From Scolanthus callimorphus (Eukaryota > Cnidaria > Anthozoa > Actiniaria > Edwardsiidae), in contig JAWWUD010000103.1 in assembly GCA_033964015.1 (NCBI GenBank), positions 186,001 through 250,000 on the forward strand: 64,000 bases of DNA, in the 5' to 3' direction. The position numbers were made by a program, and so were the translations under genes. The notes beneath the pieces are model-generated. The model searched no databases, was not told the DNA's origin, and saw nothing but the letters and a program-made list of their open reading frames with translations. This document shows positions 54,666 to 64,000 of the stretch, one piece after another; the first letter of the stretch is position 1; every line of letters begins with the position of its first letter.

Positions 54666-55692
54666 TCAAACTGCCGTTGACAAAAACGGGATTCTAATGT
54701 ATTTCTTAAACGCATCTGACTTCCAACGCCCCAACAATCTGATTTGGGCATCTGACATACCTTTATCGGCAGCGTATGAAGCCGCACCGATGCGAAAACT
54801 ATGACCTTTTAAACGCTTACAATCTAGCTGGTTTATCTTTAGGGATGTTTCGAGAAGTCTGGAAAAAAGTGACCGAGGGATAGGAAAACCTGTCTGACTA
54901 ATAAACAAAGGACCCGGGGAGGAGCCACGCATGGTAAGATAATCAAGCACCTCTCTCACCGGGCAACATCCCTCTTGCTTCTTGACAATGATTGAGTAAG
55001 GACGATCATGTGAGCAATGTTTAAACTGAGAAAACGTGATCTTAAGAGCAACAACATCATCCTGGTTAACTAGTTTCCTCAAGTGTGATAGCTGAAGAAT
55101 GTTATTCATATTTGACTTGGAAGACAAGGTAAATTCACCAACTCTAAGAAAGGCGTAAAAGGCAAGCAGGCACATTGCCCTGAACATGCAAGCCTGATAG
55201 TGATTGCTGCAGATCGATGCTGCAGAACCAACAATACGGTGTAGAATAGGCAGAGTGACAGGCAATCTAGCATCAAGCTGATGGCCAACCTTTGAATACC
55301 CTTTCAACATTTGAACTATAAAAGTCGTTTTAGTTGGATCAGTATAACCTGCCAGCCTGTGATAGTAGCCTAAGGCAGATATATAGGTACTGACGGTAGA
55401 TGGTGCATATTGTCGTTTGAAAAGGTAAGCAATAAAGAGAGCGAGGTCAGCAGGACTAATTGGTATCTGGATACTGGCACTACCCATGGCAACCTGAAAA
55501 AAACTCTCTGTAATGAGTCCAAGCTCTTCGGTAGGTAGGCAGGGAAGACTGCTGAAGACTCGATGAGAGCAGTTTATGAACTATGGCTGCCAGTTCTGTG
55601 GCAATAGGTGCTCTGGAATTGTAGTAGGAAAGCTGTCCATGGAGGGGGAGCGAGACGCCGAAATCGCTGCATCTGTAATCGAGATAAGGCAT
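54666..55692 (-). pseudogene. Tyrosine recombinase of the second Ngaro-like element
   Basis: Two frames. An N-terminal part (55692-55480) ends SSLPTYRRAWTHYREFFSGC, the start of the core-binding domain. The main part (55487-54666, about 273 codons) continues it after a frame change. The catalytic domain keeps the Arg of AFLRVGEFT, the H-x-x-R of GHSFRIGAAS, the Trp of LGRWKSDAF and the Tyr of KKYIR. All key residues are therefore present, and only the frame break near 55487 spoils the gene. The TPARSTVSTYI-like segment (APSTVSTYISALGYYHR) matches the N-terminal helices of the intact copy. Confidence 0.8.
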
Positions 55693-57165
55693 CCGCTAGG
55701 TCATTCTGGACACCTGGAACATGTCGAGCTCTAAAGAGTATATTGTGCTGAAGGCATATCAAAACCATTTTCCTGACAAAAAACATCAATTCTTTGTCCC
55801 TGGATGTGCAACGGTTGATTACATGAACGAGAGCCTCATTGTCAGTAAAAAGTGTGATGCATTGATTTGCCATGCTATCTCCCCATAACAAAAGACTAAG
55901 AACAATAGGGTAGAACTCGAGGATTGCGATGTTCTTACGTTGCAGTGCACTAGGCCACGCCCCGTAGCACCAGTGGTCACCAAATACTGCACCATAACCC
56001 AACACCCCTGAGGAGTCAGTGTAAAGGTGCAAGGACTCACTGGATTGCCATATCTCATTCAAGAAGAAGGACCGCCCATTGTACGATGAGAAAAATTCCT
56101 GCCACGTTAAAAGGTCAGCCTTGACCTCCCGCGTTAGTTTTCTCTTATGCCAAGGGCGTTTGAGGCCAATGGTGAGGTCAATTATTCGACGCAGGAAAGC
56201 CCTACCCGGGACCACTACTAGACATGCAAAATTAAGAGTTCCTACCAAGGTTTGAAGGTCTTGCAAAGAAGCTTTCTTTTTTCTCATAAAACTCTGGATG
56301 AGTGCTCCACACTTAGTCAACTTATCAAGTGGTAGGCGTGCCTCAAATTTAACCGTATCAAGCTCAATGCCTGCAAAACACAGAACCTGAGAGGGTCCTT
56401 CAGTTTTTTCTTGTGCAATAGGAACACCTAAAAACCCACACAGCTCAAGAAAGGTAGAGGCTAGACTGACATTTGCCCTGAGATGATTCAATAATCAAAA
56501 AATCATCTAATATATGTAGCATATTATGGATGCCCTTTTTGTGCTTGGCTATCCATTGAATACTTGTACTTAGTTCCTCAAACAATTTACAGGAGCTAGC
56601 CAACCCCATTGGTAAGCATTTGTCAAAATAATATTGGTCTAACCACTTCATGCCAAGTAGATTGTAATCTTCCGGATGAATTGGAATTATACGGAATGCA
56701 TTCTTGGTGTCTGTTTTAGCTAAATGGCAGCCAATGCCTACACGTTTAATCAATGCAATAGCCTGATCAATGGTAGCATAATGTACACTACTATGCTCTG
56801 GCAAAATGCCATCGTTAACTGAATAACCCCGGGGGTATGAAAGATGATGTATCAACCTGAACTCTCCTGGTGTCTCCTACAACACCCAATTGAGATACAT
56901 TAAAATCAGGAAAAGAAGGATGTAAGGTTGGACCTGCAATCCGGTTAAGCTCAATTTCTTTGTTGAGTTTATCTGATACCGCAACAGGATTTTCCTTAGC
57001 TGATAACAAATTACTGGATGTTGAGCACAACTTTGGGCCAACATAGTTAATGCGAAAACCTTGTCTAAATCCTTCAACAAGGAAGGTAGTTTTATCAACA
57101 TCATAACCAAGCAGAAGTTCATGAAGCCTGTTTACCCTTACTGGGGTTGGAAGTGGCATCATTGG
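55574..57165 (-). pseudogene. Reverse transcriptase-RNase H of the second Ngaro-like element
   Basis: Spread over three frames. 57165-56880: LVEGFRQGFRINY and NVSQLGVV, matching the N-terminal part of the intact RT. 56855-56445: AKTDTKNAFRIIPIHPED with the first catalytic Asp and HILDDFLII with the LDDF motif. 56491-55574: GIELDTVKFEARLP, VVPGRAFLRRIIDL and an RNase H domain with YTDSSGVLGYG, ILEFYPIV, FTDNEALVH and NDLADALSR. Breaks lie near 56860 and 56470. Catalytic residues are retained in each piece, so disruption is by frameshift, not active-site loss. Confidence 0.82.
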
Positions 57166-58238
57166 GGAGGGTTCCCTGAGATCCTTTCTGTGAGGGACGA
57201 AAGGAACACTTCTGTACGGAATGGCTGCCCTTACAATCTGGACAAGTGTGCTTATAAGAACAACCACTGGCACAATGAATACCATTGTGAAACTTGAAGC
57301 AAAATCCTTTAGGAAATGATCGCTTGTTTCTACGTTCTTGGGGAAAGCGATTAACAGGAGTAGATGAAGTGGGATGGGAGCGCAACCAAAGCTCCCAGTG
57401 AATGGCCTCCCAGTAGTGGCCACTAGCATCTTTCTCCCGAAGGTACCTAAAGTTTTCGTCATAATACTTCCAGTGCGCACCCCTTTTGGCTAAATCATGA
57501 ATCGTGTTACTGTATTTCATGAGGTTGGGAGCATCCTGGGGGTGACGAACAGTGTAAACTGCTACAAAAATTTGAAAAGCGGAAGCCCAGGCCTCAATAG
57601 AGTGTATCTTTTTGGGCTTATTGTTGTTCAAAAGTCAGTACTGGAGCATCATGAGAGTCACCACCAGACATACGTAGCTGGTAGCTTTCCGTATCGCGAC
57701 TGGGTGAATTAAAAAGTACCCCAAAGTCAATAAACTCATTAGCCCAGATTTTTGACTTAATCTTATCGGCTAAGCATGAACCCAGTGGAACACCCGCTGA
57801 TACAAAAAGAGTTTGAGGCCTGGACTTTCCTGGTACTGGTAAAGCTGAGCTGGTACCATTAAGGTCATCCAAGACTGTCACAACTGACGCCTGTACAGCT
57901 GCAGCAGCCTCAGATGAACTACTATCACTACGGGTACCTCCTGCTGCGACCTCTTCAAGGCTGCTAGGCAGACCCTGGCTGGTACTACTATTTTTAAGGG
58001 CTTGAAGGACAGCTTCTGTGACATCCTTTACCAACAAAGATCGGTCTTGGGCAGACAAATGGGGGGCAGAAGACTCAATGACAGGAGTAGGCACCTCAGG
58101 AGTGGATGAAGGCAACTGGGGATTACCACCATGGGATTGTGATGTCTTCTTCCGTTTCCCTTGTACATGTACCTCACTTGAAATGCTAGCCCCAATGTCC
58201 CGTGGGCACTTGGACCTGGTACTACGGCGAGGTGGCAT
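57119..58238 (-). pseudogene. Gag of the second Ngaro-like element
   Basis: ATG at 58238 (MPPRRSTRSK; the frame is open further upstream). The N-terminal half is Ser/Pro/Ala-rich with a basic start, ending EFIDFGVLFNSPS; a frame break follows near 57625. The second frame (57631-57119) has IEAWASAFQIFVAVY and a Cys/His block, C-x8-C-x3-C-x3-H then C-x2-C-x3-H-x4-C (FCFKFHNGIHCASGC...CPDCKGSHSVQKC), then a basic tail. The same core and double Cys/His block occur in the intact element's Gag, so this arrangement is a family trait. Confidence 0.78.
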
Positions 58239-58400
58239 TCTGAAATACAGAATGAAATGGGAAAGCAACTTGTCCCAGGCAGACAAATTACACTAAAGCC
58301 AGGTACCAGTAAAACATGGTGCACCGAAGACAGTAAAACATGTGCACCAAAGACAAAATGTTAGCACATGTCATGTTCATTAATGCATAAAAAACAGGAG

Positions 58401-58753
58401 ATGTGCTACCAACCAGGATTGGAATAATGCATACATTAACTGAAAGGCATGCTACGAATGTTGGAATAACGCATACAAAAAATCAAGGGTATGCTACCAA
58501 CCAATTGCGCAGTAACAAATACAATAAATTATTGTATGCTACCAACCAATGTTGGAATAACATATACAAGAAGTCAAGGGTATGCTACCAACCAATTTTG
58601 GAATAACGCATACAATAAATAAATGGTGCTACCAACCCAAGTTGGAATAATGCATACCAGAAATTAATGTATGCTACCAACCATGTTGGAATAACACGTA
58701 CAAGAAGTTAATGGTATGCTACCAAGCCATGTTGGAATAACGCACTCGAGGAA
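58401..58753. repeat. ~46-bp minisatellite
   Basis: Eight copies of ATGCTACCAACCAATGTTGG followed by AATAACGCATACAAGAA-type sequence, between the SGNH ORF and Gag of the second Ngaro-like element. Confidence 0.88.
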
Positions 58754-59016
58754 TTAATGGTACATAGAAATGTGTGACTCCCTGGAGTTGGAATCACATA
58801 CAAATAAAACAGTAATAACTAAATAACACCAGAGCTGCCAATTTACAAAAGAATGACACACAGGAAATTCTTAAAATGATAACTGACATCTCGGTGCTAG
58901 TAGATAGGGATTAAATTTACCAAATGCAATAACAATGATACAATTCAACATCAACAAGAGTTTATTAGCTCATATCAACAACAACAAGTGATTATTAGCT
59001 CATATAAACATGCCAT

Positions 59017-59596
59017 TCACTCATCACAAAGCCTGAGCATCTTCAATGCATATAAAATGGCACCACGATAGCTACGAAAGAGCAAATATTGGCATGCCTT
59101 ATTAAAATGGACATCATCACGTTTGTCCAATACCGGCTGTCTGGGTTGCATCAGACGGCGATGCACCCAGAAAAATACGTTTGGTTTTCCGTCTAAAAAC
59201 ACTTTCATATAATTATTAAACTGCTGGGCTGCCCTGTTAAAAGTGCGATACTTTGCAGCTCGGGGAAAAACACAAAATAAACCAACAACGCGAACAGAAA
59301 AATTGCACAACAAATCATCTATCGCTGAGCCTACATTCATTCGGTAGATCTCCGAGATCATTAGTTCCTATCTCCAGCAACACAATGTCGGGCATAAAGC
59401 GACGAACAACCTCCAAATCGCCTCTGTCTCTCAACTTCTGCACTGTCCGACCACCGACACCATACAACCGGATTACAGGGCCCGAGATGTTAAATTTACG
59501 ATGGGCCCGTGGATCAAAACCCTTCTCTAAATCTGCCGAGAGCCTTGCAACGAAGGAATGACCTAATATCAGCACTCTCGGGGATGTTGAACACAT
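59017..59596 (-). pseudogene. SGNH-type hydrolase, frameshifted
   Basis: ATG at 59596. The first frame (to 59315) has the SGNH block I with LILGHSF (the Ser nucleophile in GHS), a YGVGGRTV segment fitting the block II Gly, and PDIVLLEIGTNDL with block III GTND. The overlapping second frame (59361-59017) supplies the C-terminal part with VFFWVHRRLM and DDVHFNKAC, where the D-x-x-H-type block V (DDVH) is seen. One frame change near 59340 separates them. SGNH hydrolases are Ser-dependent esterases or lipases; in Ngaro retroelements their role is unknown. Upstream position relative to Gag is unusual in my knowledge. Confidence 0.75.
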
Positions 59597-59599
59597 GGT

Positions 59600-60019
59600 A
59601 TGGGTAACTGAAAACGAACGGGAAGGCGGTGAATGAGCGGCAAGTTGATAGAGCTGAAATCAGGGGAAGAATTGACGAGGGGAATCTACAGCAACAACAA
59701 TGCTGGAACAGAAACAAGACTCCACCTAAATGTAAATAAACCCCTAACAAAACCCCTGAGAAACCTCGATAAGTCAAGGATAACCAAATAAGAATGAAAA
59801 ACAAAGACATTATGCTCACCTTACAAGCTCGGTGAAACAGCTGATGAAGATGGTCCCAGTTGATGCAAAGGCGCCAAGCGAGCTACCTAAGAGGGGGGGT
59901 GCTATCATTCGTGATAGTTGTACCCCAAACCTGTTGCACACTGCGCGCAGGCTCACAAGCTATTTATTACAACAATAGATAAGATTAACCGAGTGAACGC
60001 ATAAAGACTTATTTTCGGC
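59600..60019. other. No recognisable gene
   Basis: Presumed 5' flank of the second Ngaro-like element; the ORF at 59514-59819 (minus) has hydrophobic low-complexity composition and is not supported. Confidence 0.4.
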
Positions 60020-60400
60020 AAATAATGTATTTTCGTGAAATGCATTTTCATTAGCGCTATTTGCATTTTATCGGCATTCAGTAGGATTTATGGTCATTCA
60101 ATTACGTCTTTAAACAAACAATCAAAGAAAGGAACAGTTAATCGAATGGAAATGCCACTCATTAACACGATAACAATTACGATAAGGCGAATCTACAAAC
60201 ACTTCAGTGAAAACACTATTCTTTAGAGTTTTTATACAATGAAATGCATTCAATAGCATTTTTGGACATGATTAGAGCGGACCCGATAAACATTTGCGTC
60301 TTTGTAAAAACAATTCCGTGTTTATCATATTCATTTAGCATAAAGATACTTTCAATAAAACAAGAGAAACTGGGGGTATGCAACTTGATAAGTTATTTAT
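60020..60400. repeat. CATTCATT-rich dispersed repeat, copy 3
   Basis: Contains AAATGCATTTTCATTAGCGC, CGGCATTCAGTAGG, ATTCAATTACG and AAATGCATTCAATAGC motifs, resembling 51340-51630 and 54170-54345. Confidence 0.45.
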
Positions 60401-60571
60401 TGTTTTTTTGTTGGGTGGATTTGCTTATGGTGGCTTTTGAATGCTTTTCTTATGCCACTGCATAGACAGGGTTATGTAACTTCTTTAGAGTACACAGGGC
60501 CATATAAACTCCTTGGTTTTCAGTTGCATGCACACACGCCCTAAGATACAAATCTTTACACTGTGTACACT

Positions 60572-61233
60572 ATGCCTAGAAATCGTATCCCGTTTGAGCA
60601 TAGAGAAAGGATCGTTAGGGCGTTTGAAGATGAGGGTGAAGACTATCTTATGGTAGCTGGTACTCTCGGAGTCCACCGATCAACTGCAAGGGGAATTGTT
60701 GCTCGTTTCTTGCGAGAAGGCAGAATCCAAGAGCGGCCGCGTGGTGGTAGAAACAATGTTAGAGTAGACGGAGAGATGAGGGCCTGCATTGAAGACATAG
60801 TGAACGAAGACTGCATGCTAACACTCTATCAAATCAATCGAGAGATGAGAAGAAGGCTTCCCGCAAAGCCCAGAATTCACGACAGAACTGTTGCGCGTAC
60901 ACTTGACGGCATGCTTTTTAGAGTGAAACGTGCCAGGCCAGTCCCAGCAGACCGTAACAGACCAGACGTGCTTGCGGATAGAGCTGACTACGCGAATTGG
61001 TTCATGAACCATGCTGTACTGCGCCACTGTGTATTTATTGACGAATGTGGCTTCAATATCTAGACAGCTAGAAACCATGGCAGAGCTCGATTGGGGGAGC
61101 GCGCCTACAGACAAGTATGTGGCCAGCGTGGACGAAACGTCACCATAGCTCTGGCAGTCTCGCCACTAAATGGGCTCGTGTTCTCTTCAGCAGCTGTTGG
61201 TGGCATGAATGCAGAGAGATTTAACGATTTCCT
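60572..61233 (+). pseudogene. IS630/Tc1-like transposase, copy 1
   Basis: ATG at 60572 (the frame is open from a GTG at 60563). Residues 1-60 form a helix-turn-helix with VAGTLGVHRSTARGIVARFL and a following RPRGGRNNVRV linker. A second HTH-like region has LTLYQINREMRRRLPAKP. The first catalytic Asp lies in CVFIDECGFNI, directly followed by a TAG stop at 61061-61063, where copy 2 has Trp (TGG). Coding similarity continues past the stop (RGRNVTIALAVSPLNG, GGMNAERFNDFL) to about 61233, where it ends abruptly against copy 2. The second and third catalytic acidic residues are not all present. Inactive. Confidence 0.82.
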
Positions 61234-61929
61234 GGGATCTAGGTTGGGCCTTGTCTCAGCCAAGAACACGTCAAATCGCTCGCCATTCATTCCACCAATG
61301 AATTCCGAATAGTGTACTAGACCATTCACAGGGGATACTGCCAAGGCAACCGTGATGTTTCGACCGCGCTGGCGACTCACCTGTCGATAGACTCTTTCTC
61401 CCAGGCGCGCCCTCCCGTGGTTTCTGGCGGTCCAGATGTTGAACCCGCACTCGTCTACAAATACTCAATGCCGCAGCACCGCATGATTCATGAACCAGTT
61501 CGCGTACTCCTGTCCCCTAACCAATACATCGGGCCTGTTCCTGTCTGCTGGTAGCGGCCTAAGAAGTTTAACCTTATACAGCATACCCTCTAGGGTTCTC
61601 GCGACGGTGCGGTCATGAATCTCTGGTTTCGCTGGCAGCCTTCGCCTGAGCTCTGTGTTGATCTGGTTTAGGGTTAGCACACAGTTCTCGTTTATGATCT
61701 GCTTGAGGCACTGCCTCATATCGTCTTCAACGCGCACATTGTTGCGTCCGCCGCGTGGTCTTTCTCGGATTCTCCCTTCTCTGAAGTAGCGTGCTACGAT
61801 TTCTCTCGCAGTAGATTGGTTTACTCCTAGCGTATCTGCCACCGTAAGATAATCTTCTTCGTCATCTTCAAATGCGAGGAAAATCCTTTGGCGGTGTTCC
61901 AGGGGAATCCTGATTCTTAGAAACGCCAT
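61234..61929 (-). pseudogene. IS630/Tc1-like transposase, copy 2
   Basis: ATG at 61929. About 70% similar to copy 1 by eye, with VADTLGVNQSTAREIVARYF and the RPRGGRNNVRV linker. A TGA interrupts it at RH-VFVDECGFNIW where copy 1 has Cys (TGT). The catalytic Asp in FVDECG is kept. Similarity continues to GGMNGERFDVFLAETRPNLD, then meets copy 1 tail to tail. The two copies are from different subfamilies, so the arrangement is not a simple inverted duplication. Confidence 0.82.
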
Positions 61930-62050
61930 AAGCAGCTACGTGATGTTTTTTCGTTATAGGCCTTTCGACCAACAAGTGGCCCTCTTCAGTAACGACTGAA
62001 CACGACAATGTGATTACAGCAATTATATAACAGAAATCCCTAGAGGAAAA

Positions 62051-62391
62051 CTAAACTGGGATACCTGTGCGTAAGGCACAGGGATCCACCCTATTGAGAC
62101 CACTAGGGACGCCTGATCTTAACTTGCTGATCCAGATAGCTTCTCTTTCTAAGATATTGACAGACGAACAACTACAGATTACTAAAAACTTAAAACAGCT
62201 ATTAAACGAAATACTTTGCTGTTTTGCGTGGCTATACAGCGCCGATTCTTTTTTGTTGCGGTGGCCTGAGATACGTTCCCTAAGTGTCTGGGTTGTGTTG
62301 CCCACATAATGTGCAGGAGGCGCATCGGGCAGAATGGTATTGTTCTTTTGGACATCATTAACTTCAGCGTATAAATTAACCCTCTAAGCAT
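62051..62391 (-). pseudogene. GIY-YIG endonuclease fragment (Penelope-like element C-terminus)
   Basis: The minus strand encodes LIYTLK in one frame, then HYVGNTTQTLRERISGHRN and LEREAIWISKLRSGVPSGLN in another. The LIY...YVG pair with the following LRxRxxxH is the GIY-YIG nuclease pattern. The REAIWISKL...GLN ending is typical of Penelope-like retroelement endonuclease tails. A frame change lies between the two motifs. Upstream RT sequence is absent. Confidence 0.6.
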
Positions 62392-62994
62392 TAAAAATTC
62401 ATGAGTAAACCCGATGTGACCTGATTGGCTAGTGCTTAACAGTGGCTCCTAAAGTAATTCCCTGAACTCATAAACATGCAAAATCACCTCAAGGCGGCAT
62501 GTTTGAACTCTACTTGAAGTGTAAAGTTAGTTTAGGATTCACTTGCGCGTAAAATTATCTTAAATGATGTTTTCTGCAGTCATTAATTCGATCGTCGACA
62601 TTCGAATTTGCCTTTGACGATGCTCGTGCGCGTTGTTTCCTTCTGTTCGATGCAATGACTACTTATAATCAGGAAATTATCGATTGATTATGTGAAAAGT
62701 ATTTTTCTCTGGGAAAGTATTACAATTTCCACCTAAAAGAGACTATTTGTCTGTGTCCAGAAACCAAACTGTAAATACTAGTACCCACGTTGCTTACTTG
62801 CTGTGTTGCTTACTTTGAATGCAAACTGCCAATTGTAAACAAATGGTAGTGATAAATACGCGAAACCTATTGGTGTTTTCAAAACAAAAGATCTTTGGTA
62901 CTTGTTTTGATTGGTGGATTTCGATCCAACCGTCGGTATATATGTTGGTGTTTTATACTCGAAAACATCATATTCATTCGTTTATCGGATCGAA
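62392..62994. other. Upstream region of the chromodomain ORF
   Basis: No gene recognised; presumed promoter region. Confidence 0.45.
62937..62942 (+). promoter_or_regulatory. Possible TATA box
   Basis: TATATA in CGGTATATATGTTGG, about 53 bp before the ATG at 62995. Fits a short 5' UTR, but such motifs are common in AT-rich DNA. Confidence 0.35.
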
Positions 62995-63630
62995 ATGAAC
63001 AAGCGCAGCCGACCAACTCCCGGTTTCTACAGTCAGACCGATATCGTGTTGCTGCCGAAGAAGCAGAAGCTTGCCTCCAAAAGAGAAGTTCTTCAAGGAA
63101 ACCATTTCGTGAAGGACATCATAGCAAAAAAGATGAAAGATGGGAAGATAGAGTACCTGTGCTCTTGGTATGGCTGGAGTCTTGAGCACTGTACGTGGGA
63201 GCCTGCAAGTCACATTCCCGAGGAACAGATCTCCGCCTTTGAAACCCCTCGTCCAATCTTCGAAAGAGTCGAAGAGGCCATAGAACGCTTGGGTCTAGCT
63301 GTTGAACGTGGCCTTAAGTCACCGCGAGTATCTGTAGACGTACTCGAAATAAAACACGATGTCATCCGCTGGCTGTTTCCCAAAATTCCATTCACGATGC
63401 CATTTCAACCATGCATGGCCACTGAACAAGACTTCGATGACGCTGGCCTGACGGACTATATAGAGCGCACAGTTACTTTAACCGGAACCAGACGACGCGC
63501 AGAATTTCCCGTTAAGCTCCAACTTCTCCTAGGAAGTTCTCCGAAGTTTCTCCCAGACGCGAACGGAGTACAGCATGCAAGGAGACCAATCCAGAAGCTG
63601 AAGATCTCTTTCCTCAAGCAGCACTTGTAA
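62995..63630 (+). CDS. Intronless chromodomain protein
   Basis: About 211 aa from the ATG at 62995; the same frame is open upstream from a TTG at 62911, but that segment looks non-coding. Residues about 38-75 form a chromodomain: FVKDIIAKKMKDGKIEYLCS, then WYGWSLEHCTWEP, giving the hydrophobic and aromatic positions (Phe, Trp, Trp) that line the methyl-lysine pocket. The remaining ~135 aa contain helical segments (ERVEEAIERLGLAVERG, DVIRWLFPKIPF) and a basic end (RRPIQKLKISFLKQHL) of unknown fold. No stop or frameshift and no intron. A polyadenylation signal follows at 63741. Could be a host chromobox-type gene, a retrocopy or a domesticated element gene. Substrate is not determinable here. 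Confidence 0.65.
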   Translation: MNKRSRPTPGFYSQTDIVLLPKKQKLASKREVLQGNHFVKDIIAKKMKDGKIEYLCSWYGWSLEHCTWEPASHIPEEQISAFETPRPIFERVEEAIERLGLAVERGLKSPRVSVDVLEIKHDVIRWLFPKIPFTMPFQPCMATEQDFDDAGLTDYIERTVTLTGTRRRAEFPVKLQLLLGSSPKFLPDANGVQHARRPIQKLKISFLKQHL

Positions 63631-63740
63631 CACATGTGCTTCACACCAAACGGCTCTTTTAGGAGCCACCACCTTTTAGAGGGCAATGCCTTTCAATGCT
63701 TCAAATTCCCAAAGTAAAAAAATCCTTAAAGTTCGACCAA

Positions 63741-63746
63741 AATAAA
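63741..63746 (+). terminator. Polyadenylation signal
   Basis: AATAAA (in CCAAAATAAAGTTTC) 110 bp after the stop of the chromodomain ORF. Confidence 0.5.
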
Positions 63747-64000
63747 GTTTCATCGACGCCTTTCATGGTAAATGTCTTGCCGAGTTTTCCACATTTTTCT
63801 CAAAACACACTATGTGTAGTAAGGTTCCAATCGAGGCTTGGTAGAAAGTCACTACACACAAAAGAGTACACCCACCTAGGATTTTTATTTGCATTTTTAC
63901 GCTTTGTATTTTTTATTATCGAGCCTTGTTCTGCATCTTTGAAAAAATGTTATTGACGTGACCCTACCTTGACATATACATTGAAAAAATGTCTCGGGGG

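Larger units (their letters stand above)
54666..59596 (-). mobile_element. Decayed Ngaro-like retroelement with SGNH ORF
   Basis: Minus-strand order: SGNH hydrolase, minisatellite, Gag, RT-RNase H, tyrosine recombinase. Gag, RT and YR are clear relatives of the intact element at 9.7-16.4 kb but far diverged. Each coding region carries at least one frameshift. Split direct repeats were not identified, so the ends are lost or too diverged. The SGNH ORF fits published descriptions of Ngaro elements encoding such a hydrolase, but its inclusion in the same element is inferred from strand and proximity. Confidence 0.7.

Noticed and set aside
60563..60571. Upstream GTG start of transposase copy 1
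   Set aside because: An ATG three codons later aligns with the start of copy 2 and gives the usual N-terminus.

Overview
The window looks like nuclear DNA of a metazoan, most plausibly a cnidarian (anthozoan or coral-like). This is inferred from three things: the absence of any prokaryotic gene layout, AT-rich spacer crowded with foldback/MITE elements and satellites, and a mix of retroelements (Ngaro-type tyrosine-recombinase elements, an L1/Tx1-like LINE, a Ty3-like LTR fragment, a Penelope-like GIY-YIG fragment) familiar to me from cnidarian genomes. Species cannot be fixed from sequence alone. Nearly everything recognisable is repetitive or mobile. Only two segments look like ordinary host coding sequence: a first exon of an Arg/Ser-rich protein (39530-39756) and an intronless chromodomain ORF (62995-63630).

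Layout. 0-6 kb: a truncated, frameshifted Ty3-like gag-protease fragment on the minus strand with its LTR and a tRNA-Trp-type primer-binding site, then a small foldback MITE and a 150-bp satellite. 6.7-9.5 kb: palindromic MITE and a long-TIR element with an 11-13 bp target duplication, carrying a tRNA-Ser-like sequence and a nested foldback. 9.67-16.35 kb: a complete Ngaro-type retrotransposon with split direct repeats A1 / B1-A2 / B2, intact gag, RT-RNase H and tyrosine recombinase, and an unexpected array of about 58-bp hairpin-forming units between gag and RT. 17-19 kb: minisatellites and a 190-bp purine tract. 19.5-22.3 kb: a spliced, decayed minus-strand gene of a multi-copy C2H2/SAP-like family. 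22.6-31 kb: foldbacks, MITEs, C-rich repeats and a LINE 3' end.

31.9-39.5 kb: nested inverted-repeat elements dominated by a roughly 5.5-kb foldback whose arms contain inverted arrays of an approximately 60-bp unit. CRE-like (TGACGTCA) satellites lie inside and next to it, and the SR-protein exon starts immediately downstream. 40-54 kb: MITEs, a 200-bp satellite, a poly-C/poly-G bordered element, a decayed LINE, and a 2.1-kb element with a perfect 28-bp TIR. 54.6-59.6 kb: a second, decayed Ngaro-like element (minus strand) with gag, RT-RH, YR and an upstream SGNH hydrolase ORF. 60.5-62.4 kb: two truncated IS630/Tc1-like transposases tail to tail and a GIY-YIG fragment. 63 kb: the chromodomain ORF.

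The intact Ngaro element is the only cooperating gene set visible: Gag packages RNA, RT-RH copies it using the split repeats, and the tyrosine recombinase integrates the circular product. The other protein-coding remnants are mostly individually broken. Several ORFs open with TTG or GTG rather than ATG, and I moved starts to ATG where one was available.
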